Shown here: positions 1-6,264 of the stretch, piece by piece
Position numbering within the stretch: the first letter of the stretch is position 1
Layout of the letters: each line of letters opens with the position of its first letter
NCBI GenBank assembly: GCA_023450775.1
Contig: JAEXGP010000177.1
Coordinates: forward strand, 1-17,898
Direction: 5' to 3'
From: Actinomycetes bacterium
GTDB lineage: Bacteria; Actinomycetota; Acidimicrobiia; Acidimicrobiales; Microtrichaceae
Length of the DNA: 17,898 bases
Notes under the pieces: generated by a model
The model's database searches: none
Seen by the model: only the letters and a program-made list of their open reading frames with translations
Told to the model about the DNA's origin: nothing
Position numbers and translations under genes: made by a program

Positions 1-407
1 CCGTTGCCCCGAGCGCACTCGGCCGCCGCCGGATCCACGTCCACCCCGACCACCAGGGCGGCGGGTCGGCGCGAGGCGACGAGCGCGGCGACGGCGCCGG
101 TCCCGGTGCACAGGTCGAGCAGGCGGCCCTTGGCACCGAGCGCGCCCGCGGCCGTGAACGCGAGCTCGGCCGACCACGGCCGCGGCGGGTAGACGCCGTG
201 GGTCACGCGCAGGTCGAGGCCTCCGAACGCCGCGTGCCCGGTGATCCACGCCAGGGGCTCGCCGCGCTCGCGTCGCCGCACCCAGTCGGCCGGCACCTTC
301 CAGCCCGCCACGTCGACCGGCGCCCAGCGGGTCATCTCCGCCACCTCGGCGTGCGGGTCGACGCAGCCGGCCGCGGCCAGCCGCTCGACCGCGTCCGCCG
401 GTCTCAC
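1..407 (-). CDS. PrmC/HemK-like protein N5-glutamine methyltransferase, 3' part missing
   Basis: Class I SAM-dependent methyltransferase of the PrmC/HemK group, which methylates glutamine in the GGQ motif of release factors. Only the first 135 residues lie in the window; the gene runs off the left edge, so the diagnostic NPPY motif cannot be seen. Visible: an N-terminal helical part, the PrmC-like stretch PLAWITGHAAFGGL (51-64), PPRPWSAELA (74-83) where the family usually has PRxxTE, SAM motif I LLDLCTGTGAV (96-106) and the acidic loop GVDVDPAAAE (121-130). The GTG start at 405-407 is chosen because GAGGA lies 7 nt upstream and the frame closes with TGA 10 codons further upstream. It lies 60 bp behind the P-type ATPase on the same strand and may be co-transcribed. 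The altered PR motif suggests the actinobacterial paralogue group rather than canonical PrmC; the exact substrate is inference. Confidence 0.8.
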   Translation of the reverse strand, partial: MRPADAVERLAAAGCVDPHAEVAEMTRWAPVDVAGWKVPADWVRRRERGEPLAWITGHAAFGGLDLRVTHGVYPPRPWSAELAFTAAGALGAKGRLLDLCTGTGAVAALVASRRPAALVVGVDVDPAAAECARGN

Positions 408-480
408 GAACCCGTCCTCACGAACCCATCCTCACGGACCCAGCCTCACGACACGGTCACGCCGCGGTCACGCCGCGGTC
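403..480. repeat. Short tandem repeats: 14-bp unit x3.5, then 11-bp unit x2
   Basis: Three copies of a 14-bp unit (ctcacgaacccgtc, ctcacgaacccatc, ctcacggacccagc) occupy 403-444, with half a fourth to 451. An 11-bp unit (ggtcacgccgc) then occurs twice at 455-476. On the minus strand each 14-bp unit carries a GTGAG start-like codon, and two of them also carry the GAGGA-type ribosome binding site. The 11-bp pair overlaps the stop codon of the ATPase gene. Confidence 0.85.
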
Positions 481-2966
481 GTGTCGCCCGTCCGCTCGCG
501 GCGCGACGGTGGACGGAAGTGCTCGGGCAGCTCCACCACCTCGCCGCCGTCCGCGGTGACCGGGACGAACCGCACGGCGATGGCCGCGGCGAGCACGGCC
601 ACGCCCATGGCCTCCCACACCGTGTCGGGCGGGTAGTCGAGGTCGAAGAACTCGGCGGTGGCGGGGATGGCGAGCACCAGGACGATGCCGGCGGCCATCG
701 ACCCCACCAGGATCCAACGCCACGGCGGGAGGGTCCCTGTGAGCCGCAGGAGCAGCAGCAGGCCGACGGCCAGGAGCGTGATCGTCGCCGCCGAACGAGC
801 GTCGGTGAGGGTGGTGTCGGCCACCTCGCGTGCGTAGAAGTAGACGGCCAGCGCGGCTGCGGCGGCGATCGCGCCGGCCGGGATCGCGAAGCGGACCACG
901 CGGGGCACGAACCCGGTCCGGGCCCGACGGGGGTCAGGGGCGAGCGCCAGGAAGAAGCCGGGGATGCCCACGCTCAGCGAGCGCACCAGCGTGAGGTGGC
1001 GCGGGAGGAACGGGTAGTCGGTGCCGACGATCGAGATCACGAGCGCCATGCACACCGAGTACACGGTGCCGTAGATGAAGAGGTTCGCCGCCCGCTCGAC
1101 GCTGTTGATCACGCGACGACCCTCGGCCAGCACGCCGGGGAGGACCGAGAAGCGGTTCTCCAGCAGCACCAGCTGGGCGACAGCCCGGCTCGCAGCACTG
1201 CCGGCACCCATGGCGATGCCCATGTCGGAGTCCTTCAGGGCCAGCACGTCGTTCACCCCGTCGCCGGTCATGCCGACGACGTGGCCTCGCGACTGCAGCG
1301 CCCGGACCATGGCCCGCTTCTGCTCCGGCTTCACGCGACCGAAGGCCGTGTGGGCCTCGACGGCCTCGGCCAGCGCCTGGTCGTCGTCCAGCGGCAGGTC
1401 GCGGGCGTCCATCACCTCGGTCGCATCGGGCACGCCGGCCCGCGCCGCCACCGCGGCCACCGTGCCCGGGTGGTCGCCGGAGATGACCTTCAGGCCGATG
1501 CCCTGCTCGGACAGGTAGTCCAGCGTCTCCTCGGCGTCGTCGCGGATGTCGTCCTCGGGCAGCACCCGCGCCCGGGCGTCGAGGTCGTCGGGCAGCTCGT
1601 CGCCGGTGAGGTCGGCAGCGGTGGCGAGCAGCACCACCCGTCGGCCGAGCGCCGCCTGCTCCCCCACCTTGGTCGCGACCTCGTCGTCGCCTGGCGCCAG
1701 GAACTCCGGTGCGCCCAGGTACACCGCGCCATGGCCGTCGAACGACGCCGCGGACCACTTCCGCGCCGACGAGAACGGCACGCTGTCGACGAGCTGCCAG
1801 CCGGGATCCTCCGCGTGCGCCCGGCCGATCGCCAGCAGCGTGGCGTTCGGATCCGGGTCGGACGCTGCCAGCGCGGCCAGCAGGTCGTCGACGGAGTCGG
1901 CGGCGCTCGAGCCGTTGGACGAACCGCCGTCGCGCTCGGCGCCGAGCTCCTCGATCCCGGCGGCGACGATCTCGCCGGTGGTGATCGTGCCGGTCTTGTC
2001 CAGGCACAGCGTGTCCACGCGTGCCAGCAGCTCCACGGACGCCAGCTCCCGCAGCAGGGCGTTGCGCCGGGACAGCTTCACGACGCCGGCCATGAACGCC
2101 AGGCTCGTGAGCAGCACGAGCCCGTCGGGGACCATGGCCACCGCGGCCGCCACGGTGCCGGACAGGGCGTCGCGCCAGTCGTCGCTCGTGCCCCACAGGC
2201 GCCACAGCAGGATGAGCGCGATCGGCGGCAGGGCCACCATCAGGAACTTCAGGATCTTGTTGATCCCGTCGCGCAGCTCGGAGTGCACGAGCGTGAACTC
2301 CTTGGCGGCGCCGGCGAGCGACGCGGCATAGGACTCCGCGCCGACCTTGGTCGCCCGGAACGTTCCCGAGCCGGCGGCCACGAAGCTGCCCGACATCACC
2401 TCGTCACCGGGCTGCTTGTGGATGGGGTCGGACTCGCCGGTCAGCAGCGACTCGTTGAGCTCCAGCCCGGAGCTCGAGACCACCTCGCCGTCCACGACCA
2501 CCTGTGCGCCGGGCGAGAGGACGAGCAGGTCGTCGGCCACCACCTGCTCCACGTCCAGGTCCGACGTCTCGCCGTCGCGGACCACGGTGGCGTGCGGCGT
2601 GCTGAGGACCGCCAGACGGTCGAGCGCGGCGCGCGCCCGGAGCTCCTGGATGGTGCCGATGAGCGAGTTGGCGACGATGACGCCGCCGAAGAGCATGTCC
2701 GGCCCGATCCCGTCGGCGATCACGATCAGCACCAGCAGCGTGCCGATGATCGCGTTGACCGGGGTGAGGACGTTGGCCCGCAGGATCTGCGCGGTGGTCC
2801 GGGAGGGGTCGGACGGGACGTGGTTCACGCGGCCGTCGGCGATGCGCTCGGCCACCTCGGCCGCCGTGAGCCCGCGTTCGGGTGTGACGGTCCCGGCGGC
2901 CGACGGGGTGGCCGACGTGCTGGTCGCGGGAGCGGTCGAGGGGGCGTGCTCGGGGCCGTCGGACAT
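468..2966 (-). CDS. CtpE-like cation-translocating P-type ATPase
   Basis: P-type ATPase of 832 residues that pumps a cation across the cytoplasmic membrane; best resemblance is mycobacterial CtpE, a calcium transporter of about 800 residues. Visible in order: N-terminal cytoplasmic segment, two membrane helices (about 65-108), actuator motif TGES (176-179), membrane helices near 240-256 and 270-296 with MVPDGL (278-283) in the ion-binding helix, phosphorylation motif DKTGT with catalytic D323, nucleotide-binding KWSA (403-406), TGDGVND hinge (567-573) and about six C-terminal helices (625-800). No N-terminal heavy-metal domain and no CPC motif, so a copper/zinc P1B pump is unlikely. The ATG at 2964-2966 is chosen over upstream starts because minus-strand TAGCCT lies 7 nt before it, as for a leaderless message, and the upstream extension is low-complexity and overlaps the divergent transporter. 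Ion specificity is inferred. Confidence 0.93.
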   Translation of the reverse strand: MSDGPEHAPSTAPATSTSATPSAAGTVTPERGLTAAEVAERIADGRVNHVPSDPSRTTAQILRANVLTPVNAIIGTLLVLIVIADGIGPDMLFGGVIVANSLIGTIQELRARAALDRLAVLSTPHATVVRDGETSDLDVEQVVADDLLVLSPGAQVVVDGEVVSSSGLELNESLLTGESDPIHKQPGDEVMSGSFVAAGSGTFRATKVGAESYAASLAGAAKEFTLVHSELRDGINKILKFLMVALPPIALILLWRLWGTSDDWRDALSGTVAAAVAMVPDGLVLLTSLAFMAGVVKLSRRNALLRELASVELLARVDTLCLDKTGTITTGEIVAAGIEELGAERDGGSSNGSSAADSVDDLLAALAASDPDPNATLLAIGRAHAEDPGWQLVDSVPFSSARKWSAASFDGHGAVYLGAPEFLAPGDDEVATKVGEQAALGRRVVLLATAADLTGDELPDDLDARARVLPEDDIRDDAEETLDYLSEQGIGLKVISGDHPGTVAAVAARAGVPDATEVMDARDLPLDDDQALAEAVEAHTAFGRVKPEQKRAMVRALQSRGHVVGMTGDGVNDVLALKDSDMGIAMGAGSAASRAVAQLVLLENRFSVLPGVLAEGRRVINSVERAANLFIYGTVYSVCMALVISIVGTDYPFLPRHLTLVRSLSVGIPGFFLALAPDPRRARTGFVPRVVRFAIPAGAIAAAAALAVYFYAREVADTTLTDARSAATITLLAVGLLLLLRLTGTLPPWRWILVGSMAAGIVLVLAIPATAEFFDLDYPPDTVWEAMGVAVLAAAIAVRFVPVTADGGEVVELPEHFRPPSRRERTGDTTAA

Positions 2967-3030
2967 CCTGCGGAGGCTATCCAGTGGCGCACCCGGCCCC
3001 GCCGACCGCCCGCCGCTACCGTTCGCGGCG
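2967..3030. promoter_or_regulatory. 64-bp divergent promoter region, two leaderless-type -10 elements
   Basis: Minus-strand TAGCCT at 2974-2979 lies 7 nt before the ATPase ATG, and plus-strand TACCGT at 3017-3022 lies 8 nt before the VIT-type ATG. Both fit the TANNNT -10 element of actinobacterial leaderless genes, and neither start has a clear ribosome binding site. No convincing -35 boxes are seen; transcription starts are inferred. Confidence 0.5.
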
Positions 3031-3753
3031 ATGACCGGAACCCATCGCGGGCCGCCCCGGACCCACCGACCCGAGGACCACAAGAGCAGCCGGGCCGGAT
3101 GGATCCGGGCCATGGTGCTGGGCGCCAACGACGGTCTGCTGTCGACCGGCGCCCTGCTGCTCGGCGTGGCCGCCGCCGGTGCCACGACCGACGCGCTGCT
3201 GACTGCCGGCGTGGCGGCGCTCGTGGCCGGCGCCCTGTCCATGGGGCTCGGCGAGTACGTGTCGGTGAGCTCGCAGCTCGACGTGGAACGGGCCGATCGC
3301 ATGCTCGAGGAGACCGAGATCGAGCTCAACCCGGACGCCGAGACCCGCGAGCTGCGCTCGATCTACGTCGCCCGTGGCCTGTCACCCGAGTTGGCGGCCG
3401 AGGTGGCCGATGCGCTGATGGCGCACGACCCGGTCACGGCCCACATGCGGGACGAGCTCGGCCACACCGAGGAGCAACGGGCCCGACCGGTACAGGCCGC
3501 GCTCAGCTCCACGGTCAGCTTCGCGATCGGCGCGCTGGTCCCGCTGCTGGTGGCGGTGGTGTTGCGGGGCGACGCCCGCATGCCCGCCGTCGCGGCCGCC
3601 ACCGTCGTCGGCATGGTCACCCTGGGCGGGATCTCCTCGTCCCTCGGCGGTGCGCCGGTCTGGCGGGGGGCGCTGCGCGTGGGCATCGGCGGCTCGGCGG
3701 CGCTGGCCGTCACCTTCGTCGTCGGCGGGCTGTTCGGCACCGCCGTCAGCTGA
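3031..3753 (+). CDS. VIT1/CCC1-family iron/manganese transporter
   Basis: Membrane transporter of 240 residues in the VIT1/CCC1 family, which moves Fe2+ or Mn2+ by proton exchange. Five hydrophobic helices are visible: about 27-49, 56-78, 157-179, 184-206 and 215-236. Family landmarks are GANDGLLSTGALLLG (31-45) in helix 1 and SMGLGEYVSVSSQ (70-82) at the end of helix 2. Between helices 2 and 3 is a long cytoplasmic, Glu-rich helical insert (about 83-155, with E93, E94, E96, E98) matching the metal-binding domain of plant VIT1. The ATG is the only sensible start, just before the hydrophilic N-terminus and 8 nt after a TACCGT -10 candidate. It diverges from the CtpE-like pump, which suggests linked metal or cation control. 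Substrate (iron versus manganese) cannot be told from sequence alone. Confidence 0.93.
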   Translation: MTGTHRGPPRTHRPEDHKSSRAGWIRAMVLGANDGLLSTGALLLGVAAAGATTDALLTAGVAALVAGALSMGLGEYVSVSSQLDVERADRMLEETEIELNPDAETRELRSIYVARGLSPELAAEVADALMAHDPVTAHMRDELGHTEEQRARPVQAALSSTVSFAIGALVPLLVAVVLRGDARMPAVAAATVVGMVTLGGISSSLGGAPVWRGALRVGIGGSAALAVTFVVGGLFGTAVS

Positions 3754-3765
3754 GTCCGTCAGCTG
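3743..3765. repeat. 10-bp direct repeat over the VIT-gene stop codon
   Basis: ccgtcagctg occurs at 3743-3752 and again at 3756-3765, separated by agt, so the period is 13 bp. The first copy holds the last codons and part of the stop codon of the VIT-type gene. Probably a small slippage duplication. Confidence 0.75.
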
Positions 3766-3806
3766 CGTCCGGCCGGACGCGCCACGGCGGCCCCGGAGGG
3801 CCGCCG
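3765..3806. terminator. Two GC-rich hairpins between convergent genes
   Basis: A perfect 16-bp palindrome occupies 3765-3780 (gcgtccgg/ccggacgc). It is followed by a 9-bp stem cggcggccc (3785-3793) / gggccgccg (3798-3806) with a 4-nt loop. They lie in the 79-bp gap between the converging VIT and transglycosylase-like genes and could stop transcription from both sides. No T-run follows, as is common for actinobacterial terminators. Confidence 0.6.
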
Positions 3807-3832
3807 CGGATCGAGCGAAGGGTCGGACCGGC

Positions 3833-4393
3833 TCAGCAGCCGGTGCCGGCCCAGGCGGAGCGACCGCCGTTGTTGTAGAGCCACAGGGCGACGGCGTCCT
3901 GCACGTGCCACGGGGCGTGGGAGGCCCGGCTGTAGCCGGGGTGGCCGGCCTTGACCGAGACGTTGCGCCAGGTGCTGTCCAGGAACTGGTAGGCGCCGGA
4001 GGCCGAGCTGCGGGGGTTCTGCGCCGTGTAGTTGCCGCCGGACTCGTGGGCCCGGACGCAGGACAGGAACGGGTGCGCCTGCACCGCCCGACGCTGCGCG
4101 GCGATCGCCGTCAGGATCTCGGCCTGGGCCCGGGAGATCTCGGACTGGTCGATCTGGCCGTCACCGTTGAAGTCGGTGACCCACTTCTCGACCGGCAGGT
4201 TGCAGCCGGTGAGCAGCAAGAGGGCGACCACGGCACCGGCCAGCATGCCGACGCCACGACGGCGACGGCGTGATGCGACCGATGCCCGGGGACTACTGGC
4301 CTCACCGGTCCGGGACGACCCGGTTCGTCGGTCCCGGTGAACGGCGACGGTGCCGTGCTCGGGCGTGCGGAGATCGTTCGTGGTGTGCTGCAT
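3833..4393 (-). CDS. Putative lipoprotein with EF-hand loop and transglycosylase-like domain
   Basis: Secreted cell-wall protein of 186 residues. Residues 1-45 are hydrophilic and end in an Arg cluster (RRRRR, 42-46); then follows a hydrophobic signal GMLAGAVVALLLLTGC (49-64) ending in LTGC, a good lipobox with C64. Residues 74-85, DFNGDGQIDQSE, fit a canonical EF-hand loop (D74, N76, D78, Q80, D82, E85). Residues 109-186 match the Rpf/transglycosylase-like family that cleaves peptidoglycan glycan: CVRAHESGGNY with candidate catalytic E117, then SASGAYQFLDSTW, HAPWHVQDAVA and YNNGGRSAWAGTGC. C112 and C186 could form a disulfide. The ATG at 4391-4393 is chosen because GGAGGG lies 4 nt upstream; M50 would give a signal peptide without basic residues. 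Lipidation is inferred; the enzymatic class is family knowledge. Confidence 0.85.
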   Translation of the reverse strand: MQHTTNDLRTPEHGTVAVHRDRRTGSSRTGEASSPRASVASRRRRRGVGMLAGAVVALLLLTGCNLPVEKWVTDFNGDGQIDQSEISRAQAEILTAIAAQRRAVQAHPFLSCVRAHESGGNYTAQNPRSSASGAYQFLDSTWRNVSVKAGHPGYSRASHAPWHVQDAVALWLYNNGGRSAWAGTGC

Positions 4394-4527
4394 TGGTCCC
4401 TCCGAGGGTCCGTGCGGGCCGGGCATCGCCCCGGTGGTCCGCCTCGTTCGTTCCGGCCTCCCGATGCTCGCTGCGTTGTCCGCGAGGTCGGGTCTGGGGG
4501 TGGCCGGTCGTCGTTGTGTGACGACGG
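4394..4527 (-). promoter_or_regulatory. Structured 5' leader of the transglycosylase-like gene
   Basis: If transcription starts near 4527, the leader is about 134 nt. On the minus strand I can pair: cgtcgt/acgacg (4526-4521 with 4514-4509); a nested element ccggcc/ggccgg (4507-4502 with 4458-4453), cccga/tcggg (4492-4488 with 4464-4460) and ctcgc/gcgag (4486-4482 with 4471-4467); ccggg/cccgg (4434-4430 with 4423-4419); and ccct/aggg, which covers the GGAGGG ribosome binding site. It matches no riboswitch class I know; the c-di-AMP motif usual before such genes is not visible. Pairing was done by eye. Confidence 0.4.
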
Positions 4528-4533
4528 CGAGAC

Positions 4534-4562
4534 AGTATGACGGAAATGACGCACGTTCGTAA
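4534..4562 (-). promoter_or_regulatory. Candidate promoter of the transglycosylase-like gene
   Basis: On the minus strand, TTACGA (4562-4557) and CATACT (4539-4534) are separated by exactly 17 bp. The -10 element matches four of six consensus positions, the -35 only three. The patch is clearly less GC-rich than its surroundings. The start site near 4527 is inferred. Confidence 0.4.
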
Positions 4563-4581
4563 CATCGCGTCACGACTTTGT

Positions 4582-4607
4582 GACCAGAAGCACAAGTGGT
4601 TCTGGTC
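4582..4607. promoter_or_regulatory. 26-bp near-perfect palindrome, candidate operator
   Basis: gaccagaagcac (4582-4593), aa, gtggttctggtc (4596-4607): 12-bp arms with one mismatch around a 2-nt centre. It lies between the transglycosylase-like promoter and the desaturase start. A weak plus-strand pair TTGTGA (4578-4583) and TCTGGT (4601-4606), 17 bp apart, would place the palindrome over a desaturase promoter. There is no T-run, so a dimeric-regulator site fits better than a terminator. Confidence 0.5.
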
Positions 4608-4686
4608 CGGATCCTCACGGGTACGCGGGCGCACCTGACGAGCCCCACAGACTGCGATCACGCAGGATGCGGAGGATTCACCGCTC

Positions 4687-5685
4687 GTGTCGCGATCCGG
4701 TTACCGTGGGTCACCTTCCGCCCGACGCTGCTCCGGCACCCCCCGAAAGGCCCGACAACTGAGCGCCGAACGCCTCCCCCACGGACGGATCAATCCGCGG
4801 ACCTCGATCCCGTTCTTCCTGGTCCACCTGCTCCCGCTGCTGGCGATCTTCACCGGCGTCACGTGGACTGCGGTGATCCTCTGCCTGGCCTGCTTCTGGG
4901 GCCGGATGTTCTTCATCACCGCCGGCTACCACCGGTACTTCTCGCACAAGTCGTACCGGACGAGCCGGGCCTTCCAGTTCGTGCTCGCCTTCGGTGGCAC
5001 CACGTGCGCGCAGAAGGGCCCGCTGTGGTGGGCCGGCCACCACCGTGTCCACCACCGGTTCGCCGACACGATCGACGACCCCCACACCCCGCTGAAGGGG
5101 TTCTGGTGGAGCCACGTCGGGTGGATCCTGTGCGACGAGACCTCGGCGCGCCCCGAGGGCTCCATGAAGGACTTCGAGAAGTACCCCGAGATCGTCTGGA
5201 TCTCCAAGCACGACTGGATCGGTCCGTGGGCGCTCGGCGTGGCGTGCTTCCTCATCGGCGGATGGTCCGGCCTGGTGATCGGCTTCTTCCTGTCGACGGT
5301 GCTGCTCTGGCACTCGACGTTCCTCATCAACTCGCTGGCCCACGTGTTCGGCTCGCGCCGCTTCGAGACCACGGACACGAGCCGCAACAACCCCGCCCTC
5401 GCGCTGCTCACCCTCGGCGAGGGTTGGCACAACAACCACCACCGCCACCAGCACGTGGCCCGTCAGGGCATCCGCTGGTGGGAGATCGACGTCACCTGGT
5501 ACGTGCTGGTCGCGCTCGAGAAGCTCCACATCATCTGGGGCGTCCGCCGACCCCGCGCCGTCGCCGACGCGGCCGCCACGAGTGACACCGCGTCGGGCCA
5601 CGCGGCGCTCGACGCCGAGCTGGACGAGGCCGTGGCCGCGACGGGCGCCGCGCTCGACGACGACCTGGAGCAGGTCACCGCCTGA
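4687..5685 (+). CDS. Acyl-CoA (delta-9 type) fatty acid desaturase
   Basis: Integral-membrane di-iron desaturase of 332 residues that puts a double bond into a fatty acyl-CoA. All histidine boxes of the stearoyl-CoA desaturase family are present: HRYFSH (82-87), HRVHH (119-123) and GEGWHNNHH (244-252), plus NSLAH (215-219), which supplies the extra metal ligands. Hydrophobic pairs are seen at about 42-78 and 178-214. The C-terminus from about 287 is an Ala/Asp/Glu-rich tail that looks disordered. The GTG at 4687-4689 is chosen because GGAGG lies 11 nt upstream and no other ATG/GTG start precedes the first membrane helix. The next genes are not desaturase partners, so its electron donor must be encoded elsewhere. 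The acyl position (delta-9) is assigned by family resemblance. Confidence 0.94.
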   Translation: MSRSGYRGSPSARRCSGTPRKARQLSAERLPHGRINPRTSIPFFLVHLLPLLAIFTGVTWTAVILCLACFWGRMFFITAGYHRYFSHKSYRTSRAFQFVLAFGGTTCAQKGPLWWAGHHRVHHRFADTIDDPHTPLKGFWWSHVGWILCDETSARPEGSMKDFEKYPEIVWISKHDWIGPWALGVACFLIGGWSGLVIGFFLSTVLLWHSTFLINSLAHVFGSRRFETTDTSRNNPALALLTLGEGWHNNHHRHQHVARQGIRWWEIDVTWYVLVALEKLHIIWGVRRPRAVADAAATSDTASGHAALDAELDEAVAATGAALDDDLEQVTA

Positions 5686-5713
5686 CGATCAGCGGCGGCC
5701 GGATCGGGCCGTC

Positions 5714-5755
5714 CAGCCCGGGCTGACGCCGAACACCGCTCAGGTCCGCGACCTG
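5714..5755. terminator. Two short dyads after the desaturase gene
   Basis: A perfect 12-bp palindrome cagcccgggctg (5714-5725) and caggtc-cgc-gacctg (5741-5755) lie 28-70 nt after the desaturase stop. They may end desaturase transcription, or act as sites for the next gene. Neither is followed by a T-run. Confidence 0.35.
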
Positions 5756-5812
5756 GGTGCTGTGACGAACCAGCATGGTCGGATGGCCGATCGTGTGGGT
5801 AGGGAGGCACGC

Positions 5813-6244
5813 GTGACCGCGCTCCCGAACCTCTTCGCGACGACCGCGCACGACCACGCCGACCACGGCCGACAGGACGTGTTCGCGCCCGACGACGCCG
5901 CGCACGAGCACCTGGCGGCGGGCGTGCCCGACCTGTTCAGCACGGAGCCGCTCGGTGACGACCGGCCGCCACCCCCGACCGCGCCGCTCGTCACGACCAC
6001 CGAGTCGTCCGCGCCCCCGTGGATGTCCGAGCTCCTGGCCAGCGTCGACGCGGGCCCGCCCCGCGCCCTCGCCGGCAGCCGCCCGACGTTCGGCGAGGAG
6101 GGCTCGGTCGACCCCCGGGGCGCGCGGCCCGAGGCGGTGCGGCCGGTCGTCCGACGACGGAACCGCACGCGGCGGCACGGCGTGCTGTTGCGCCGCCGCC
6201 GTTCGCCGTGGACGCTCACGACGGGGGACGCGACCCTGCCCTAG
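5813..6244 (+). CDS. Hypothetical protein, probably disordered
   Basis: I do not recognise this 143-residue protein. The GTG start at 5813-5815 is supported by GGGAGG 5 nt upstream; an in-frame ATG at 5783 is the alternative. Composition is Pro/Ala/Asp/Arg-rich without hydrophobic helices or signal peptide. The first half is acidic with two short similar pieces, NLFATT (6-11) and DLFSTE; the second half has PPWMSELLASVDAG, which could form a short helix, and a very basic tail (RRRNRTRRHG and LLRRRRSPW). Codon third positions are overwhelmingly G/C, which supports this frame over the antisense frames. It ends 20 bp before the next small gene. The charge split suggests an adaptor or nucleic-acid contact, but that is a guess. 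Confidence 0.55.
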   Translation: MTALPNLFATTAHDHADHGRQDVFAPDDAAHEHLAAGVPDLFSTEPLGDDRPPPPTAPLVTTTESSAPPWMSELLASVDAGPPRALAGSRPTFGEEGSVDPRGARPEAVRPVVRRRNRTRRHGVLLRRRRSPWTLTTGDATLP

Positions 6245-6252
6245 TGGTGTCC

Positions 6253-6258
6253 TAGTGT
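6253..6258 (+). promoter_or_regulatory. Leaderless-type -10 element TAGTGT
   Basis: TAGTGT ends 6 nt before the ATG at 6265, so transcription would start at or next to the A of the start codon. There is no ribosome binding site. A similar ctagtg sequence lies 11 bp upstream across the previous stop codon. Confidence 0.5.
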
Positions 6259-6264
6259 GCGCCC

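Noticed and set aside
2967..3329. Upstream extension of the ATPase reading frame
   Set aside because: The extension is Ser/Ala/Pro-rich, overlaps the VIT gene on the other strand, and the ATG at 2966 has a promoter element at leaderless spacing.
198..3878. Open frame of more than 1200 codons on the plus strand opposite the P-type ATPase
   Set aside because: It is the antisense shadow of a clear ATPase gene in very GC-rich DNA; its protein is Arg/Gly/His-rich with no domain, and it also overlaps the VIT gene out of frame.
4394..4527. c-di-AMP (ydaO) riboswitch before the transglycosylase-like gene
   Set aside because: Expected from gene context, but I could not find its conserved blocks such as GGGGTGAATC or CCGTCAGCTAACC on the minus strand.
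4569..4584. CRP/GlxR-type binding site
   Set aside because: The arms read GTCAC-N6-GTGAC, the reverse order of TGTGA-N6-TCACA.
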